DNA of 64,000 nucleotides, taken from the NCBI GenBank assembly GCA_028284285.1, contig JANQSA010000059.1, positions 24,806 to 88,805 of the forward strand, written 5' to 3'. The position numbers and the translations under genes were made by a program. Position 1 is the first letter of the stretch. Every line of letters starts with the position of its first letter. Below, one piece after another: positions 37,884-46,408 of the stretch. Source of the DNA: Croceivirga sp. Lineage in GTDB: Bacteria > Bacteroidota > Bacteroidia > Flavobacteriales > Flavobacteriaceae. A model generated the notes under the pieces. That model worked only from the letters and a program-made list of their open reading frames with translations. It was not told the DNA's origin and did no database searches.

Positions 37884-38630
37884 TTACCTTGTCCGAATGG
37901 TGGTCAATTGTAAAAATCGGTCGTTTTTATTCAAGTACAAATGGGTTGGTGTGGAACCCGTAATTTGCTTTACCTGCTTGATAAAATGGGCCTGGTCGTA
38001 ATAATCATTCACGGGAAAGAGTTCTCCTTTTGCAATGTGTTTTAGGGAAGAATAACATTTAAGGACGTTGCAGAACGTTTTAAGGGAAAAACCAAAACGG
38101 TTGTTGAAATACCGGTTGATTTGCCTGCTACTCCAAAAAACCCTTTCTGAAAGTTCCCGGACGGAAATCTCACCTTTTTGTTCATAAAGAATCTTGAAAA
38201 GCTCCAGCTTTCTGTTGTCTATTTCCTTAGGGTTTTGGAGTTCATATTGCAATTTTTCGATTATCGAATCGGTAAACTTCTCAAAGCTGCCAAAGTCAAA
38301 GTTTTGACATCCCCAAAAAGTTGTTGGCAACTCCGTTTTTGTGTTTTTGAATTCTTTGATCGACCGTTTGAAAATATACTCAGCGGAAATCAGTTTGAAT
38401 CGAACACCAATCAGTTGGGTGTTCTTTGGTATGGAGATTTGGATTTGTTTTGTCCAAACTCCTGTCAATGCCATTTTTGTAATTTGACCCTCTTTGATTT
38501 CAAAGATCAGGTCAAAAAACCCGTCTGGTAAGATGTCATAGTTGTATTTCTTGTCGGGAGTCTCCAACTTCCAAAAGCTTTTTATGAAGTTGGAGATATA
38601 TCCTTTTGTATGTTTTTCCTTGTAGTTCAC
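37884..38630 (-). CDS. soluble AraC-family regulator (cassette, first gene)
   Basis: The 248-residue protein has no transmembrane helices. An N-terminal domain resembling the DUF6597 ligand-binding region of small AraC regulators (YNYDILPDGFFDLIFEI) is followed by a C-terminal HTH_18 (VRELSERVFWSSRQINRYFNNRFG). It is different in build from the four membrane AraC proteins here. It leads a two-gene cassette and is followed by the VOC gene, its likely target. Confidence 0.82.
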   Translation of the reverse strand: MNYKEKHTKGYISNFIKSFWKLETPDKKYNYDILPDGFFDLIFEIKEGQITKMALTGVWTKQIQISIPKNTQLIGVRFKLISAEYIFKRSIKEFKNTKTELPTTFWGCQNFDFGSFEKFTDSIIEKLQYELQNPKEIDNRKLELFKILYEQKGEISVRELSERVFWSSRQINRYFNNRFGFSLKTFCNVLKCYSSLKHIAKGELFPVNDYYDQAHFIKQVKQITGSTPTHLYLNKNDRFLQLTTIRTR

Positions 38631-38644
38631 TCGGTTGGTTCAAA

Positions 38645-38718
38645 TGTTGTATAACGGTTCGCATATCATTCGTGGCGGCATTGAGCTGACATGACTATAT
38701 ATGCTTTGTTGGTGGTTC
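38645..38718 (-). repeat. attC-like element E7 (compact)
   Basis: In plus-strand text it runs from GTATAAC (38649) to GTTGGTG (38708), with inner arms GCATAT and ATATGC. Position 11 of the leading edge is T on the plus strand (A in cassette sense). The trailing edge has G at 12 instead of 11. Confidence 0.78.
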
Positions 38719-38736
38719 GTTTTTAGGTATCCAATG

Positions 38737-39777
38737 CTAAACAAGTGCTGTTTTCACCCGAACAGTTTCAATACCTTCAATAACTTCATGAAGCAACATT
38801 CCTTTTGCTTTTTTATCTTTAAAAACTTCTTGCATGTTTTTTATAATGCCATAAGGAATGTTTCTTCGTTCAAGATTAGAAACCCAGTACCCTGATGTTT
38901 TTTGGACTATGCATTCGCTTATTTTACGGTTTAAGGTTTCTCTTTTAGATACCCGTTGGGCATTCGTTCCAAACTCATCAAATTTCATTCTTAAAAGACT
39001 ACATAAGTTTTCAAATTGCTTATCAGAACCAACGGCCAAAACCAGTAATTTACCATCTTTTGTTCTATACATATCTCCATAGGGCGCAATGTTGGGATGT
39101 TGGGTTCCCATAGGTTGTGGAATATGCTCTTCCATTAACCAGTTAGTAGCTTGATTTGCCAAAGATGCTAAAGCACTCTCGTAGAGCGAAACTTTGATGT
39201 GTTTTCCTTTACCTGTATTTAACTTGTTAATAATTGCACAAAGAATAGCTTCTTTTAAGTGGTGGGCGGCGAGTACATCAATTAAAGCAACCGGCATTTT
39301 TACAGGGTTTCTGTTTGGTTCACCATTCATAAACATAAACCCGGTTTCGGCCTGTAATACAACATCAAATGCCGGTCTTGATTCGTCATCACCAAAACCT
39401 GTAAGTTCTGCATAAATGAGCGATGGGTTGTATTGTTTCAAATCATCATAGCCCAGTTTAAGTTTTCTGGCAGTACTTTGTTTATAGTTGGTTATGACAA
39501 TGTCGGCATCCTTTATGTGATTAATTAAGATCTCATAATCCAAGCTATCTGTAATATTAAGTAACAGGCTTTCTTTTAAGAAATTTGCAGCACTATAATA
39601 CGCGGAGATAGATCTTTCTTTGGACTCTGTGGGGAGTTTCCAAGTTCTTGTAACATCGCCATTAGTAAGTTTATTTTCTATTTTAATAACCTTGGCACCC
39701 AATTCTGCAAAGAAGGTCCCCGTTAAAGGACCCGCCAAAACGCTTGCCAGCTCTACTACTTTTAAGTTTTTAAACAT
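38737..39777 (-). CDS. CaiB/BaiF family III CoA-transferase (cassette)
   Basis: The 346-residue protein starts MFKNLKVVELASVLAGP, the normal family N-terminus, at the ATG at 39777; a longer frame to 39909 runs back into the E8 element and is not used. Family blocks include FFAELGAKVIKIENK and the catalytic Asp in PAFDVVLQAETGFM. It moves CoA between carboxylic acids. At 346 residues it is shorter than the usual 380-430. A metabolic enzyme of this size as a single cassette is unusual. Substrate unknown. Confidence 0.88.
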   Translation of the reverse strand: MFKNLKVVELASVLAGPLTGTFFAELGAKVIKIENKLTNGDVTRTWKLPTESKERSISAYYSAANFLKESLLLNITDSLDYEILINHIKDADIVITNYKQSTARKLKLGYDDLKQYNPSLIYAELTGFGDDESRPAFDVVLQAETGFMFMNGEPNRNPVKMPVALIDVLAAHHLKEAILCAIINKLNTGKGKHIKVSLYESALASLANQATNWLMEEHIPQPMGTQHPNIAPYGDMYRTKDGKLLVLAVGSDKQFENLCSLLRMKFDEFGTNAQRVSKRETLNRKISECIVQKTSGYWVSNLERRNIPYGIIKNMQEVFKDKKAKGMLLHEVIEGIETVRVKTALV

Positions 39778-39867
39778 AAGATGATTTCTAAAAGAAGGTT
39801 TTATTTGTTCGAAGAAAAGCCATGATGATCTTCCGTAGTTGTAGATTCTTCCTTTGGTTACATTTAA

Positions 39868-40067
39868 TGACGCACAACGGTCCGGGCCCTGCCTGCATTC
39901 CAGGGGCATGTAAACCAGCAGGTAGGTCGGCGTGGAAAATTTCGGTAGAAATTTTCAGGTTCGAAATCGAGCCGTATTAAAAGTAGGAAATATTCTTTTA
40001 GTTGGGGAAGCGGGAAGGCCCGCCTGAACGATGCAGTCGTGCAGGTTATTGCCCTTATTAGGTGCCG
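39868..40067 (-). repeat. attC-like element E8 (long)
   Basis: In plus-strand text it starts GCACAACGGTCCGGGCCCTG and ends CTTATTAGGTGCCG. It shares the inserted CCTGCC...GGCAGG hairpin with E3 and the CCCGCCTGAACG segment with E0. A nested stem GAAAATTTC/GAAATTTTC lies at about 39937-39958. Its trailing edge has G at position 11 (40067). Confidence 0.8.
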
Positions 40068-41270
40068 TTATTTTTCTCCAATTTCAGAGCAAATTTTCAT
40101 AATACTTTCATATTCAGGGATTAGTCCGTTGTCTGTATTCGAGCACATAACTATTGTAGTATTCGAATTCGGAAAATGCGCTAAAACTGCATTATATCCG
40201 GGCATTCCTCCACTATGCCAAATAACAGGGACATTGTACATATTCATTAGACTAAACCCCAGTCCATAACCATTTTTTTCTAAGTAATCAGGTAACTTTG
40301 GTTGTTCGAAGCCCGGGGGCAAGTAAAGCTCGCTATACACGTAATTTCCATTTGAAGTTTTGGCGTATGAAGTCATTTCGTTACGTATGCTTTCACGTAC
40401 AATTTTGCCCTTGAACAATGTATTGGTGAGTTGTAGTAAATCTGTAGGATTTGATTTCAATCCGCCAAATGACTTTAAGCTAAAGGCCTCAAAGTCTTGT
40501 TGAAAAAATGACTTTTGATTAGTAATAGAGTCTTTTATTTCAATTCCATATCCTTTTGTCCACAAATGGGTTCTTTCCATATCCTTTTCATCAATAAAAG
40601 ATTGGCTTGCTCCGTATTTTTCGAGCAGGTTTTCTTTTATGAAGTCTTGATAAGATTGTCCGCTTACTTGTTCAATTATCTCGCCTAATAACAGGTATCC
40701 ACTATTTGAATAAGAATATTTTGTTCCTGGTTCGAACATTGATGTAGTTTTCATTTCCTGAAGAACAAGATGTGGATTGGGTTCTATAGTCCAATCACTT
40801 GAAATATTTTCAGGTAGTCCGCCAATCCAAGTTTCAGGAATTCCTGATGTGTGAGAGAGTAATTGATAAATCGTGATTTTATGTCCATTTGGAAAATCGG
40901 GAAAATAGGTATCAATGGTATTGTTAAACGATAATTTATTTTCCTGGACAAGCATTCCAATACCCAATGCAGTTATCGGTTTTGTAATTGAGGCTAAACT
41001 GAAAATCGTATTTATGCTAACTTCTGTGTTACCTTGTATATCGGTTGTTCCGTATGATGCAACAAAAGGTTGAGAATCATTAACTTGAATTCCGAAACTT
41101 ACTCCAACTGTATGTTTTTGAGATACAAGTAGTTGGATCAAACTATCTATTTGACGAATTTGTTCTGTTGTTTTTAACTCAAATGACGAAGTTTCATTTT
41201 GTTCTTTCGGCGACTCTTTGCAATTAATTAAAAAAAACGTCAATAAGTAGATAAACCATCTTTTTTTCAT
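40068..41270 (-). CDS. class C beta-lactamase-fold serine hydrolase, lipoprotein (cassette)
   Basis: The 400-residue protein has a lipobox (FLINC) and the three penicillin-binding-type motifs: SxxK in SLASITKPITALG, YxN in KYSYSNSGYLLLGE, and WHSGGMPGYN. Such serine hydrolases include beta-lactamases, D-aminopeptidases and esterases; resistance cannot be claimed from this. The ATG at 41270 precedes the signal sequence directly. The gene reads from the perfect GTTGGGC edge at 41342-41348. It is the largest single-gene cassette here. Confidence 0.87.
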   Translation of the reverse strand: MKKRWFIYLLTFFLINCKESPKEQNETSSFELKTTEQIRQIDSLIQLLVSQKHTVGVSFGIQVNDSQPFVASYGTTDIQGNTEVSINTIFSLASITKPITALGIGMLVQENKLSFNNTIDTYFPDFPNGHKITIYQLLSHTSGIPETWIGGLPENISSDWTIEPNPHLVLQEMKTTSMFEPGTKYSYSNSGYLLLGEIIEQVSGQSYQDFIKENLLEKYGASQSFIDEKDMERTHLWTKGYGIEIKDSITNQKSFFQQDFEAFSLKSFGGLKSNPTDLLQLTNTLFKGKIVRESIRNEMTSYAKTSNGNYVYSELYLPPGFEQPKLPDYLEKNGYGLGFSLMNMYNVPVIWHSGGMPGYNAVLAHFPNSNTTIVMCSNTDNGLIPEYESIMKICSEIGEK

Positions 41271-41337
41271 TTGTTGAATTTTCAAAAAAGACTGAAATAA
41301 ATTCCAATTGTGGCAAGAACATCAATTTTTGTGCTAA

Positions 41338-41400
41338 TTGTGCCCAACGGTTTTGGCCCTGCCTCCGACGAGCGTAGCGAGAGGAAAGCATTGAGGGTAA
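41338..41400 (-). repeat. attC-like element E9, left half (split by insertion)
   Basis: In plus-strand text it starts GCCCAACGGTTTTGGCCCTG. In gene orientation GTTGGGC matches the attC R-prime consensus GTTRRRY exactly. The expected right half is found 3.1 kb away at 44482-44502. The 11 bases CGGTTTTGGCC (41348-41358) recur there. Confidence 0.78.
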
Positions 41401-41506
41401 AATAATCTATTATGATTGACCTTATGAATTAAAAGGACAAGTTCGGTACAATAAAAATTAGAGTTATAGGTAAAACTTTTTTAAACCGGTTTTTTATTTT
41501 TATAAG

Positions 41507-42541
41507 GTGAAAGTTGAACACATTCTTACCTTATTAATCTGTGGTCTAGGTGTTTTTCATGGTTTTTTTCTTGGAATTTATCTGTTAGTTAAGAATACAT
41601 CTAGCTCACTATCCAATAGGATTCTAGCAATTTTATTGCTCTTTTTCGGTTTAAGAATCGGTAAATCCATATTTCTCTACTTTACTACAGATCTTGATTT
41701 TATATTCATTAGCCTTGGATTGACTTTGATACTAATATTCGGTCCTCTGTTTTACTTCTATGTAAGGAGTTATGTACTAAAAGATTTCAAGATCAATAAG
41801 AAAGTATATTTTCATGGACTGCCATTTGTGATATTTTTGGTTTTAAATAGTTTTTCGCTTTTAGACAGAGAGTTCTATTTATCATTCGGCGTTTATGCAA
41901 TCTATCTACACTTTTTTGCCTACATAATGGTTTCGTTTATTTGGAAAAACAGCTATTTAAAGAATGATGATCATTTATCTAATCTTAAAAGAAAGTGGTT
42001 ACATTATATACATATAGGTATCCTTTTAATTTGGGCTTCTTATTTTGTTTTTCTTTTAGGTGAATTTATTCCTTACATAATTGGTCCACTAACATACTCT
42101 GTTACTGTTTACTTTTTAAGCCTATGGGCCATAAACAACAAAGTCTTAGTAGAAGTTGAAAAAAAGTACCAAACTTCTAATTTAGATAGTGCAGAGTCCA
42201 ATGAAATATTTAAGAAATTGGAAAGCTATTTTCTAACGGATAAAGCATATCTAAATCCAGATGTAAAGCTACAAATGGTTGCTTCTCAACTGAATGTAAC
42301 CTCACATGCATTATCGCAGTCGGTTAATGAAAATTGCGAACAGAATTTTCAACAATATTTAAATTCCTTTCGCATCAAGGAAGCTAAACAAAAATTGTCA
42401 TCCATAGATAGTAAAAAGCTTACGATATCCTCTATTGCCTACGACTGCGGTTTTAATAGTATTTCTGCATTCAACACTGCGTTTAAAAATTTGGTTAACC
42501 AAACACCTTCACAATTTAGAAAAGCAGCAACCAATCAATAG
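41507..42541 (+). CDS. membrane-embedded AraC-family regulator
   Basis: The 344-residue protein begins at a GTG and has about seven N-terminal helices (ILTLLICGLGVFHGFFLGIY is the first). It ends in an AraC HTH (SSIAYDCGFNSISAFNTAFKNLVNQTPSQF). It is read on the plus strand, against the cassettes around it, and is followed by an S41 peptidase gene. The pair sits inside a split attC-like element, so it looks inserted. This is the fourth regulator/peptidase module. Confidence 0.85.
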   Translation: MKVEHILTLLICGLGVFHGFFLGIYLLVKNTSSSLSNRILAILLLFFGLRIGKSIFLYFTTDLDFIFISLGLTLILIFGPLFYFYVRSYVLKDFKINKKVYFHGLPFVIFLVLNSFSLLDREFYLSFGVYAIYLHFFAYIMVSFIWKNSYLKNDDHLSNLKRKWLHYIHIGILLIWASYFVFLLGEFIPYIIGPLTYSVTVYFLSLWAINNKVLVEVEKKYQTSNLDSAESNEIFKKLESYFLTDKAYLNPDVKLQMVASQLNVTSHALSQSVNENCEQNFQQYLNSFRIKEAKQKLSSIDSKKLTISSIAYDCGFNSISAFNTAFKNLVNQTPSQFRKAATNQ

Positions 42542-42665
42542 TTTTTTCTAAACAACTGGTTATCAAGTATTCTGAATTATAATTAATTATTACTGAATTA
42601 TAATTCAGATAGATGCTACGTTTTCATCTGCTTTTATTTGTGCCAAAAAAGTAAAGCAAAGTATC

Positions 42666-42830
42666 ATGAAAAAATTAGCAATACTTCTGGTCTTGGTCTT
42701 TTCGTTTACTGCGAATGCCCGATCAAACTGACAAAGCAAAAATCATTTTAAGTAACCTTATTAATAAGGACTTATTGAAAGATAAAGCAGAACAAATACC
42801 GAATCAAACCAATAATTTCAAAACGTTAAA
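42666..42830 (+). pseudogene. frameshifted fragment of a small secreted protein
   Basis: An ATG at 42666 starts a clean signal peptide (MKKLAILLVLVFSFTANA) that stops after 21 codons. The next frame continues with a plausible mature part (DQTDKAKIILSNLINKDLL) up to the S41 gene. One base change would join them, so this is probably a decayed or truncated gene. Confidence 0.5.
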
Positions 42831-42834
42831 CAGA

Positions 42835-44247
42835 ATGAAACATAGTAATGCAATAAAAAAAACGTTTCGTATTACTACATTATTCATAAGCATGGCAGTC
42901 CTCAATGGATGTAGTAGTGGGATAGAATCATGGATTCACGAAGATGTAGATGAGGAATTTACCAATCAGATTTTCAGCGAGAGAGCATTAAAAGAAGACT
43001 TGGATTTTTTACATAAACAAATGCTGGCTATAAATCCTGTTTTTGATAAAAAAACAGATAAACAAGAGATTAAATCTCAGTTTGAGTCTATTCGTAGTCA
43101 AATCAAAGACAATATGGATCGAAAAGATTTCTTCCGTTTAATTGGCAAGATTAATCCATATTTCAAGGATGGGCATAGTTTTATTTTTCCACTTTTGGCT
43201 GAGGGAACTTATGGCGAAGATAAGGGTCAACATCTATTTCGTTTTAGTGTATCTGTAAATAATCAATCATTATATTTTAATAAAACTTACAGGCACAATA
43301 CTAACGGTGAGACCATAAAAAAAGGCTCAAAGATTCTATCTATTAATGATAGGTCAACTAAATCCATACTCAATGAACTTTCAGAATACGGTCATGGCGA
43401 AACAGCCAATCTGAGAATGCATATGAGTACACTTTTATTTCGTTATTGGTTAGGCGCAGTTTATGATTGGAAAGGTGAGTTTACACTTTTGTTAGAATTT
43501 GAAGACGAAAAAACTAATATAGTTATTACAAATCCAGATAATTGGGAAAGCGAAGAAGATAAAAAAGGAGAGTATTGGTTAGATATACTACAAAATCAAA
43601 TAGCGTATTTAAGACTTGGAACTTTTGACGTTGATGAAGACTCAGACTACTATGATTTTATTGAGGAATCCTTTGCTGAAATTAATAGAAAAAATTTAGC
43701 GAAGTTAATTATCGATGTGAGAGGAAACACAGGTGGACAATCAGATGCTGGTGCAGAAGTAATTAAATTTTTAACCGATAAAAGTATTAATCAAGCATCA
43801 TCTGCGATAGAAAAACTCAATGAAGAGAATAACGGGCTCTTTGGGTACAAAGGGGAACCCGGTGAAATTATTGAATTAGACGTAATTGACGATGAACTTA
43901 TCGAACCAGCAGAAGCATCTAAACGATTTAACGGTAAAACTATCTTGCTAATAGACGAAATGACCTACTCCGCAGGTATTGTTTTTGCAACTACACTACA
44001 GGATCATAAACTTGCAAAACTAATAGGACAACCCACAGGTGGACATGCGAATCAAACAGGTAATATGACCCCATTTTATCTGCCGAATACTAAATTGCTC
44101 GTGTTAGCGCCTAGCCTTTATATCACAAGGCCTTCGGGTGATCAAAGTAATAGCCCTTTACAACCGGATGTAATTTTAACTAAAAGTCAGGATCTTACGA
44201 TTGATAGAACTCTAGAAGTGAGTCTTGGTTTATTTTCGGTCGATTAA
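42835..44247 (+). CDS. S41 family peptidase, lipoprotein
   Basis: The 470-residue protein starts at the ATG at 42835 (MKHSNAIKKTFRITTLF) and has a lipobox LNGC. The C-terminal half has the S41 strands KLIIDVRGNTGGQSDAG and the nucleophile region DEMTYSAGIVFATTL, then GQPTGGHANQTG. The frame is open upstream to 42715, but that stretch belongs to a different, decayed gene. Probably an outer- or inner-membrane-anchored periplasmic peptidase, paired with the AraC regulator 293 bp upstream. Confidence 0.87.
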   Translation: MKHSNAIKKTFRITTLFISMAVLNGCSSGIESWIHEDVDEEFTNQIFSERALKEDLDFLHKQMLAINPVFDKKTDKQEIKSQFESIRSQIKDNMDRKDFFRLIGKINPYFKDGHSFIFPLLAEGTYGEDKGQHLFRFSVSVNNQSLYFNKTYRHNTNGETIKKGSKILSINDRSTKSILNELSEYGHGETANLRMHMSTLLFRYWLGAVYDWKGEFTLLLEFEDEKTNIVITNPDNWESEEDKKGEYWLDILQNQIAYLRLGTFDVDEDSDYYDFIEESFAEINRKNLAKLIIDVRGNTGGQSDAGAEVIKFLTDKSINQASSAIEKLNEENNGLFGYKGEPGEIIELDVIDDELIEPAEASKRFNGKTILLIDEMTYSAGIVFATTLQDHKLAKLIGQPTGGHANQTGNMTPFYLPNTKLLVLAPSLYITRPSGDQSNSPLQPDVILTKSQDLTIDRTLEVSLGLFSVD

Positions 44248-44481
44248 CCACTTTCATATTGAGCATAAGCTATTATTTAGTTCATGCTAATAGCCAAAAA
44301 AAGAGTAATTCGGGTTGGTTACAAAATGCTACTTAATTCAACAGTGTTTAGTTAAGCATAAATATTGATTGTAAAACTTATGAGAAAATATTCAATGCAA
44401 ATGAAATATTAGGAATTAGCCTAAACAATATATCAACGAAACAATAAATTCCTAAAACCCTTATGATTACTCTAAATAGGT

Positions 44482-44502
44482 CGGTTTTGGCCATTTCTAC
44501 GG
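44482..44502 (-). repeat. attC-like element E9, right half
   Basis: In plus-strand text it reads CGGTTTTGGCC then ATTTCTACGG. The end resembles the right edge of E5 (CATTGTTACGGGT). The first 11 bases are identical to 41348-41358. It follows the inserted AraC/S41 block. Confidence 0.62.
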
Positions 44503-44513
44503 GTTTTATTTTT

Positions 44514-45056
44514 TTAATAATCAATTATTCCGTCGTTGTATTTTTCTTTCAAGTATTCATTGACCAATTTGTTATAGCATTCTTTTTCGGATTGAATTGT
44601 ACAACCCATTCCAAAGGATTGAATTTTGTATTTGTTTTCAAGCGTTTTTGCTAATTCAACATCGTAACCAATTCCAAACTGGAAATAAACGATTTTGTTA
44701 TTTTTCAAGTCAGTCGCAAATCGTTTTTCCATTTCCTCACAAGTTTCTATTTCAGAGTATTCAGCGTAAACTTTATTAATTCGAACATTTTCATAAACTC
44801 GGGGAAATATATATAAGTTCAAGCCAAAACAGATTGTAAAAGAGGCTAACATAATTTTAGTCAATATGTTTCGCCAATTTTTCTTCAAAAAGTATAATCC
44901 TGCGCATAAAATCCCCAATCCAAAGCTTCTCTTGGCATATTTCAATTCTATTGAATCAAAACTTATCCCAGTCAATTCATTCAGGTGGTTATAATACGCC
45001 AATGCAAAACCTAGAACAGCTAAAATTAGGAGTATGTATTTAGTTTTGGTATTCAA
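44514..45056 (-). CDS. hypothetical membrane protein (cassette)
   Basis: The protein has about 180 residues if started at the TTG at 45056, just after the E10 edge; a longer frame to 45140 would read through the whole element. Two hydrophobic helices (YILLILAVLGFALAYY and the LASFTICFGLNLYIF region) are followed by a soluble C-terminal domain with Cys residues (ETCEEMEKRF, GMGCTIQSEKEC). No family recognised. It is a single-gene cassette whose trailing edge is the split element E9. Confidence 0.55.
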   Translation of the reverse strand: MNTKTKYILLILAVLGFALAYYNHLNELTGISFDSIELKYAKRSFGLGILCAGLYFLKKNWRNILTKIMLASFTICFGLNLYIFPRVYENVRINKVYAEYSEIETCEEMEKRFATDLKNNKIVYFQFGIGYDVELAKTLENKYKIQSFGMGCTIQSEKECYNKLVNEYLKEKYNDGIIDY

Positions 45057-45065
45057 CTTTGTAAA

Positions 45066-45138
45066 TGTTGGGTAACGGTTTCGGCTATGATTTGTAGCGT
45101 AGTGGTAAATCGACTTGCCCTGGTAATTTTTTTTACAC
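45066..45138 (-). repeat. attC-like element E10 (compact)
   Basis: In plus-strand text it starts GGGTAACGGTTTCGGCTATG. In gene orientation the edge is GTTACCC. The right side (TTTTTACACAATCC) is degenerate. Position 11 of the leading edge fits the rule (T at 45066). Confidence 0.72.
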
Positions 45139-45151
45139 AATCCATTTATTT

Positions 45152-45472
45152 TTACCTCTTGTAGGAGCTAAAGCCGACCAAACTCCAAACAACTAATAAT
45201 CCCAACAGGCCTATCTTTGCATAGCCAAAAAACACACCGACTAAAAGAATTAAACTAAGTACTAGAACAATCATTTTCATGCTATTTTTATTTTTCCCCC
45301 TTGACTTCAGTCCCTTGTAGTGAATTGATTGATTTAGAAATATTTCATCTGATTTTTTCAAATAATACTGTATTTCAGAATCTTCAAATCCCTTTTCTTC
45401 CATTATCTTTTTTATTTCCTCTGAACCAAGGCCTTTGGCCCTTAGCGATACACTGTAATCCAATTTATTCAT
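45152..45472 (-). CDS. hypothetical membrane protein (cassette)
   Basis: The 106-residue protein begins MNKLDYSVSLRAKGL. A charged helical region (SEEIKKIMEEKGFEDSEI) resembles short tethering or SHOCT-like helices. It ends with two hydrophobic helices (MIVLVLSLILLVGVFFG, GLLGLLVVWSLVGFS). The ATG at 45472 is used; the open frame to 45535 lies in element E11. No function can be assigned. Confidence 0.55.
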   Translation of the reverse strand: MNKLDYSVSLRAKGLGSEEIKKIMEEKGFEDSEIQYYLKKSDEIFLNQSIHYKGLKSRGKNKNSMKMIVLVLSLILLVGVFFGYAKIGLLGLLVVWSLVGFSSYKR

Positions 45473-45481
45473 TAAACCTAA

Positions 45482-45616
45482 ATTATGGGTCTCCGCTATG
45501 ATTTCGGCTTGGGAAATCCCAACGGGATTTTCCAAGCCGAAATCCAGCCATTTTTAAAGTTATGGTTTTTAATCTGTTCAAGGGGAAAGCTGAATTATAG
45601 CCATTGTTACCTGCAG
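45482..45616 (-). repeat. attC-like element E11 with long perfect inner hairpin
   Basis: In plus-strand text it contains TCTCCGCTATGATTTCGG, then a long hairpin of CGGCTTGG...AAATCCC / GGGATTT...CCAAGCCG, and ends GAATTATAGCCATTGTTACC. The trailing edge GTTACCTGCAG has G at position 11. The leading edge of the neighbouring unit is degenerate here. Confidence 0.82.
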
Positions 45617-46407
45617 TTTTTTAATCTCGTTATTATCTTTTCAGTTAACTCTCCGCCAGCAAAACTGCCATGACAGGTTCTGGTAAGCATTGGTTTTCTT
45701 TTTAATTCCTTAATTCGTAGTTCAATTGACTTTTTTTGTTCGTCTCTAAATTGTGACAGATTGCAATAATAAAATTCAACCGCCATAAGTCTAGTTGCAG
45801 GGTTTTTGCTATAAATCAAATACTCACAATTCTCAATATCAATTATTTCGTCAAATACTTTTCTATTATTCATTAAGTGCATTCCAGACCCACAATAGTT
45901 TCCATAAAAAGTTCCAATAAACGGATTCATTATTCCGTTTAGGTTATTTTCAGTCATTTTGTCGATTCCAGTCAAAGGCTCATTCGCCTTTTCAAGTCCA
46001 AAATATATTGGTTTGACTTTATAGTCACCAGTTACTTCAAATATTTCGGACAATCTTTCTTTATATAGCTTTTTTAGTCTTTTTGCTTTATTCGGAATAT
46101 GGGTCGAAAGTTTGTACGAAACAATTTCATTTTTGAAATACAAAATTTGATAGTCAATAGATATACTACCAAGCCCTTTTCCGCTTACTTTTAATTGATA
46201 ACCGAAACCTAAATTTTCGCGCTTCTCATTTTTAACTTCAAGAACTTTTATCAATTCCTCTGTGGAAGTCTGATAAGCCTTTTTTAATTTGCTAACAAAT
46301 GATGTGTCAACTCTTATATAATATTTTTCAACTTCGGTTTTTTGAGAAAACGAAAAATGAAAAATTCCAAAAATCAAAATAATCGATATGTGGAGTGGCT
46401 TTTTCAA
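45607..46407 (-). CDS. hypothetical secreted protein (cassette)
   Basis: The protein has 266 residues if started at the TTG at 46407, which gives a clean signal peptide (MKKPLHISIILIFGIFHF). The frame continues to 46545 through the whole element E12, which cannot be coding. The mature part has many charged segments (YYIRVDTSFVSKLKK) and a Cys pair near CGSGMHL. No family recognised. The stop TAA is part of the AGGTAAC trailing edge, so the element supplies the end of the gene. Confidence 0.58.
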   Translation of the reverse strand: MKKPLHISIILIFGIFHFSFSQKTEVEKYYIRVDTSFVSKLKKAYQTSTEELIKVLEVKNEKRENLGFGYQLKVSGKGLGSISIDYQILYFKNEIVSYKLSTHIPNKAKRLKKLYKERLSEIFEVTGDYKVKPIYFGLEKANEPLTGIDKMTENNLNGIMNPFIGTFYGNYCGSGMHLMNNRKVFDEIIDIENCEYLIYSKNPATRLMAVEFYYCNLSQFRDEQKKSIELRIKELKRKPMLTRTCHGSFAGGELTEKIITRLKNCR

Positions 46408-46408
46408 A

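Noticed and set aside
38737..39909. Longer CoA-transferase starting at 39909
   Set aside because: The extra 44 codons read through attC-like element E8; family homology begins at the ATG at 39777.
40068..41270. Calling the serine hydrolase a beta-lactam resistance gene
   Set aside because: The three motifs are shared by many non-resistance enzymes and no specificity residue can be judged by eye.
44514..45140. 208-residue version of the membrane protein
   Set aside because: Its N-terminus translates element E10, which is shared non-coding sequence.
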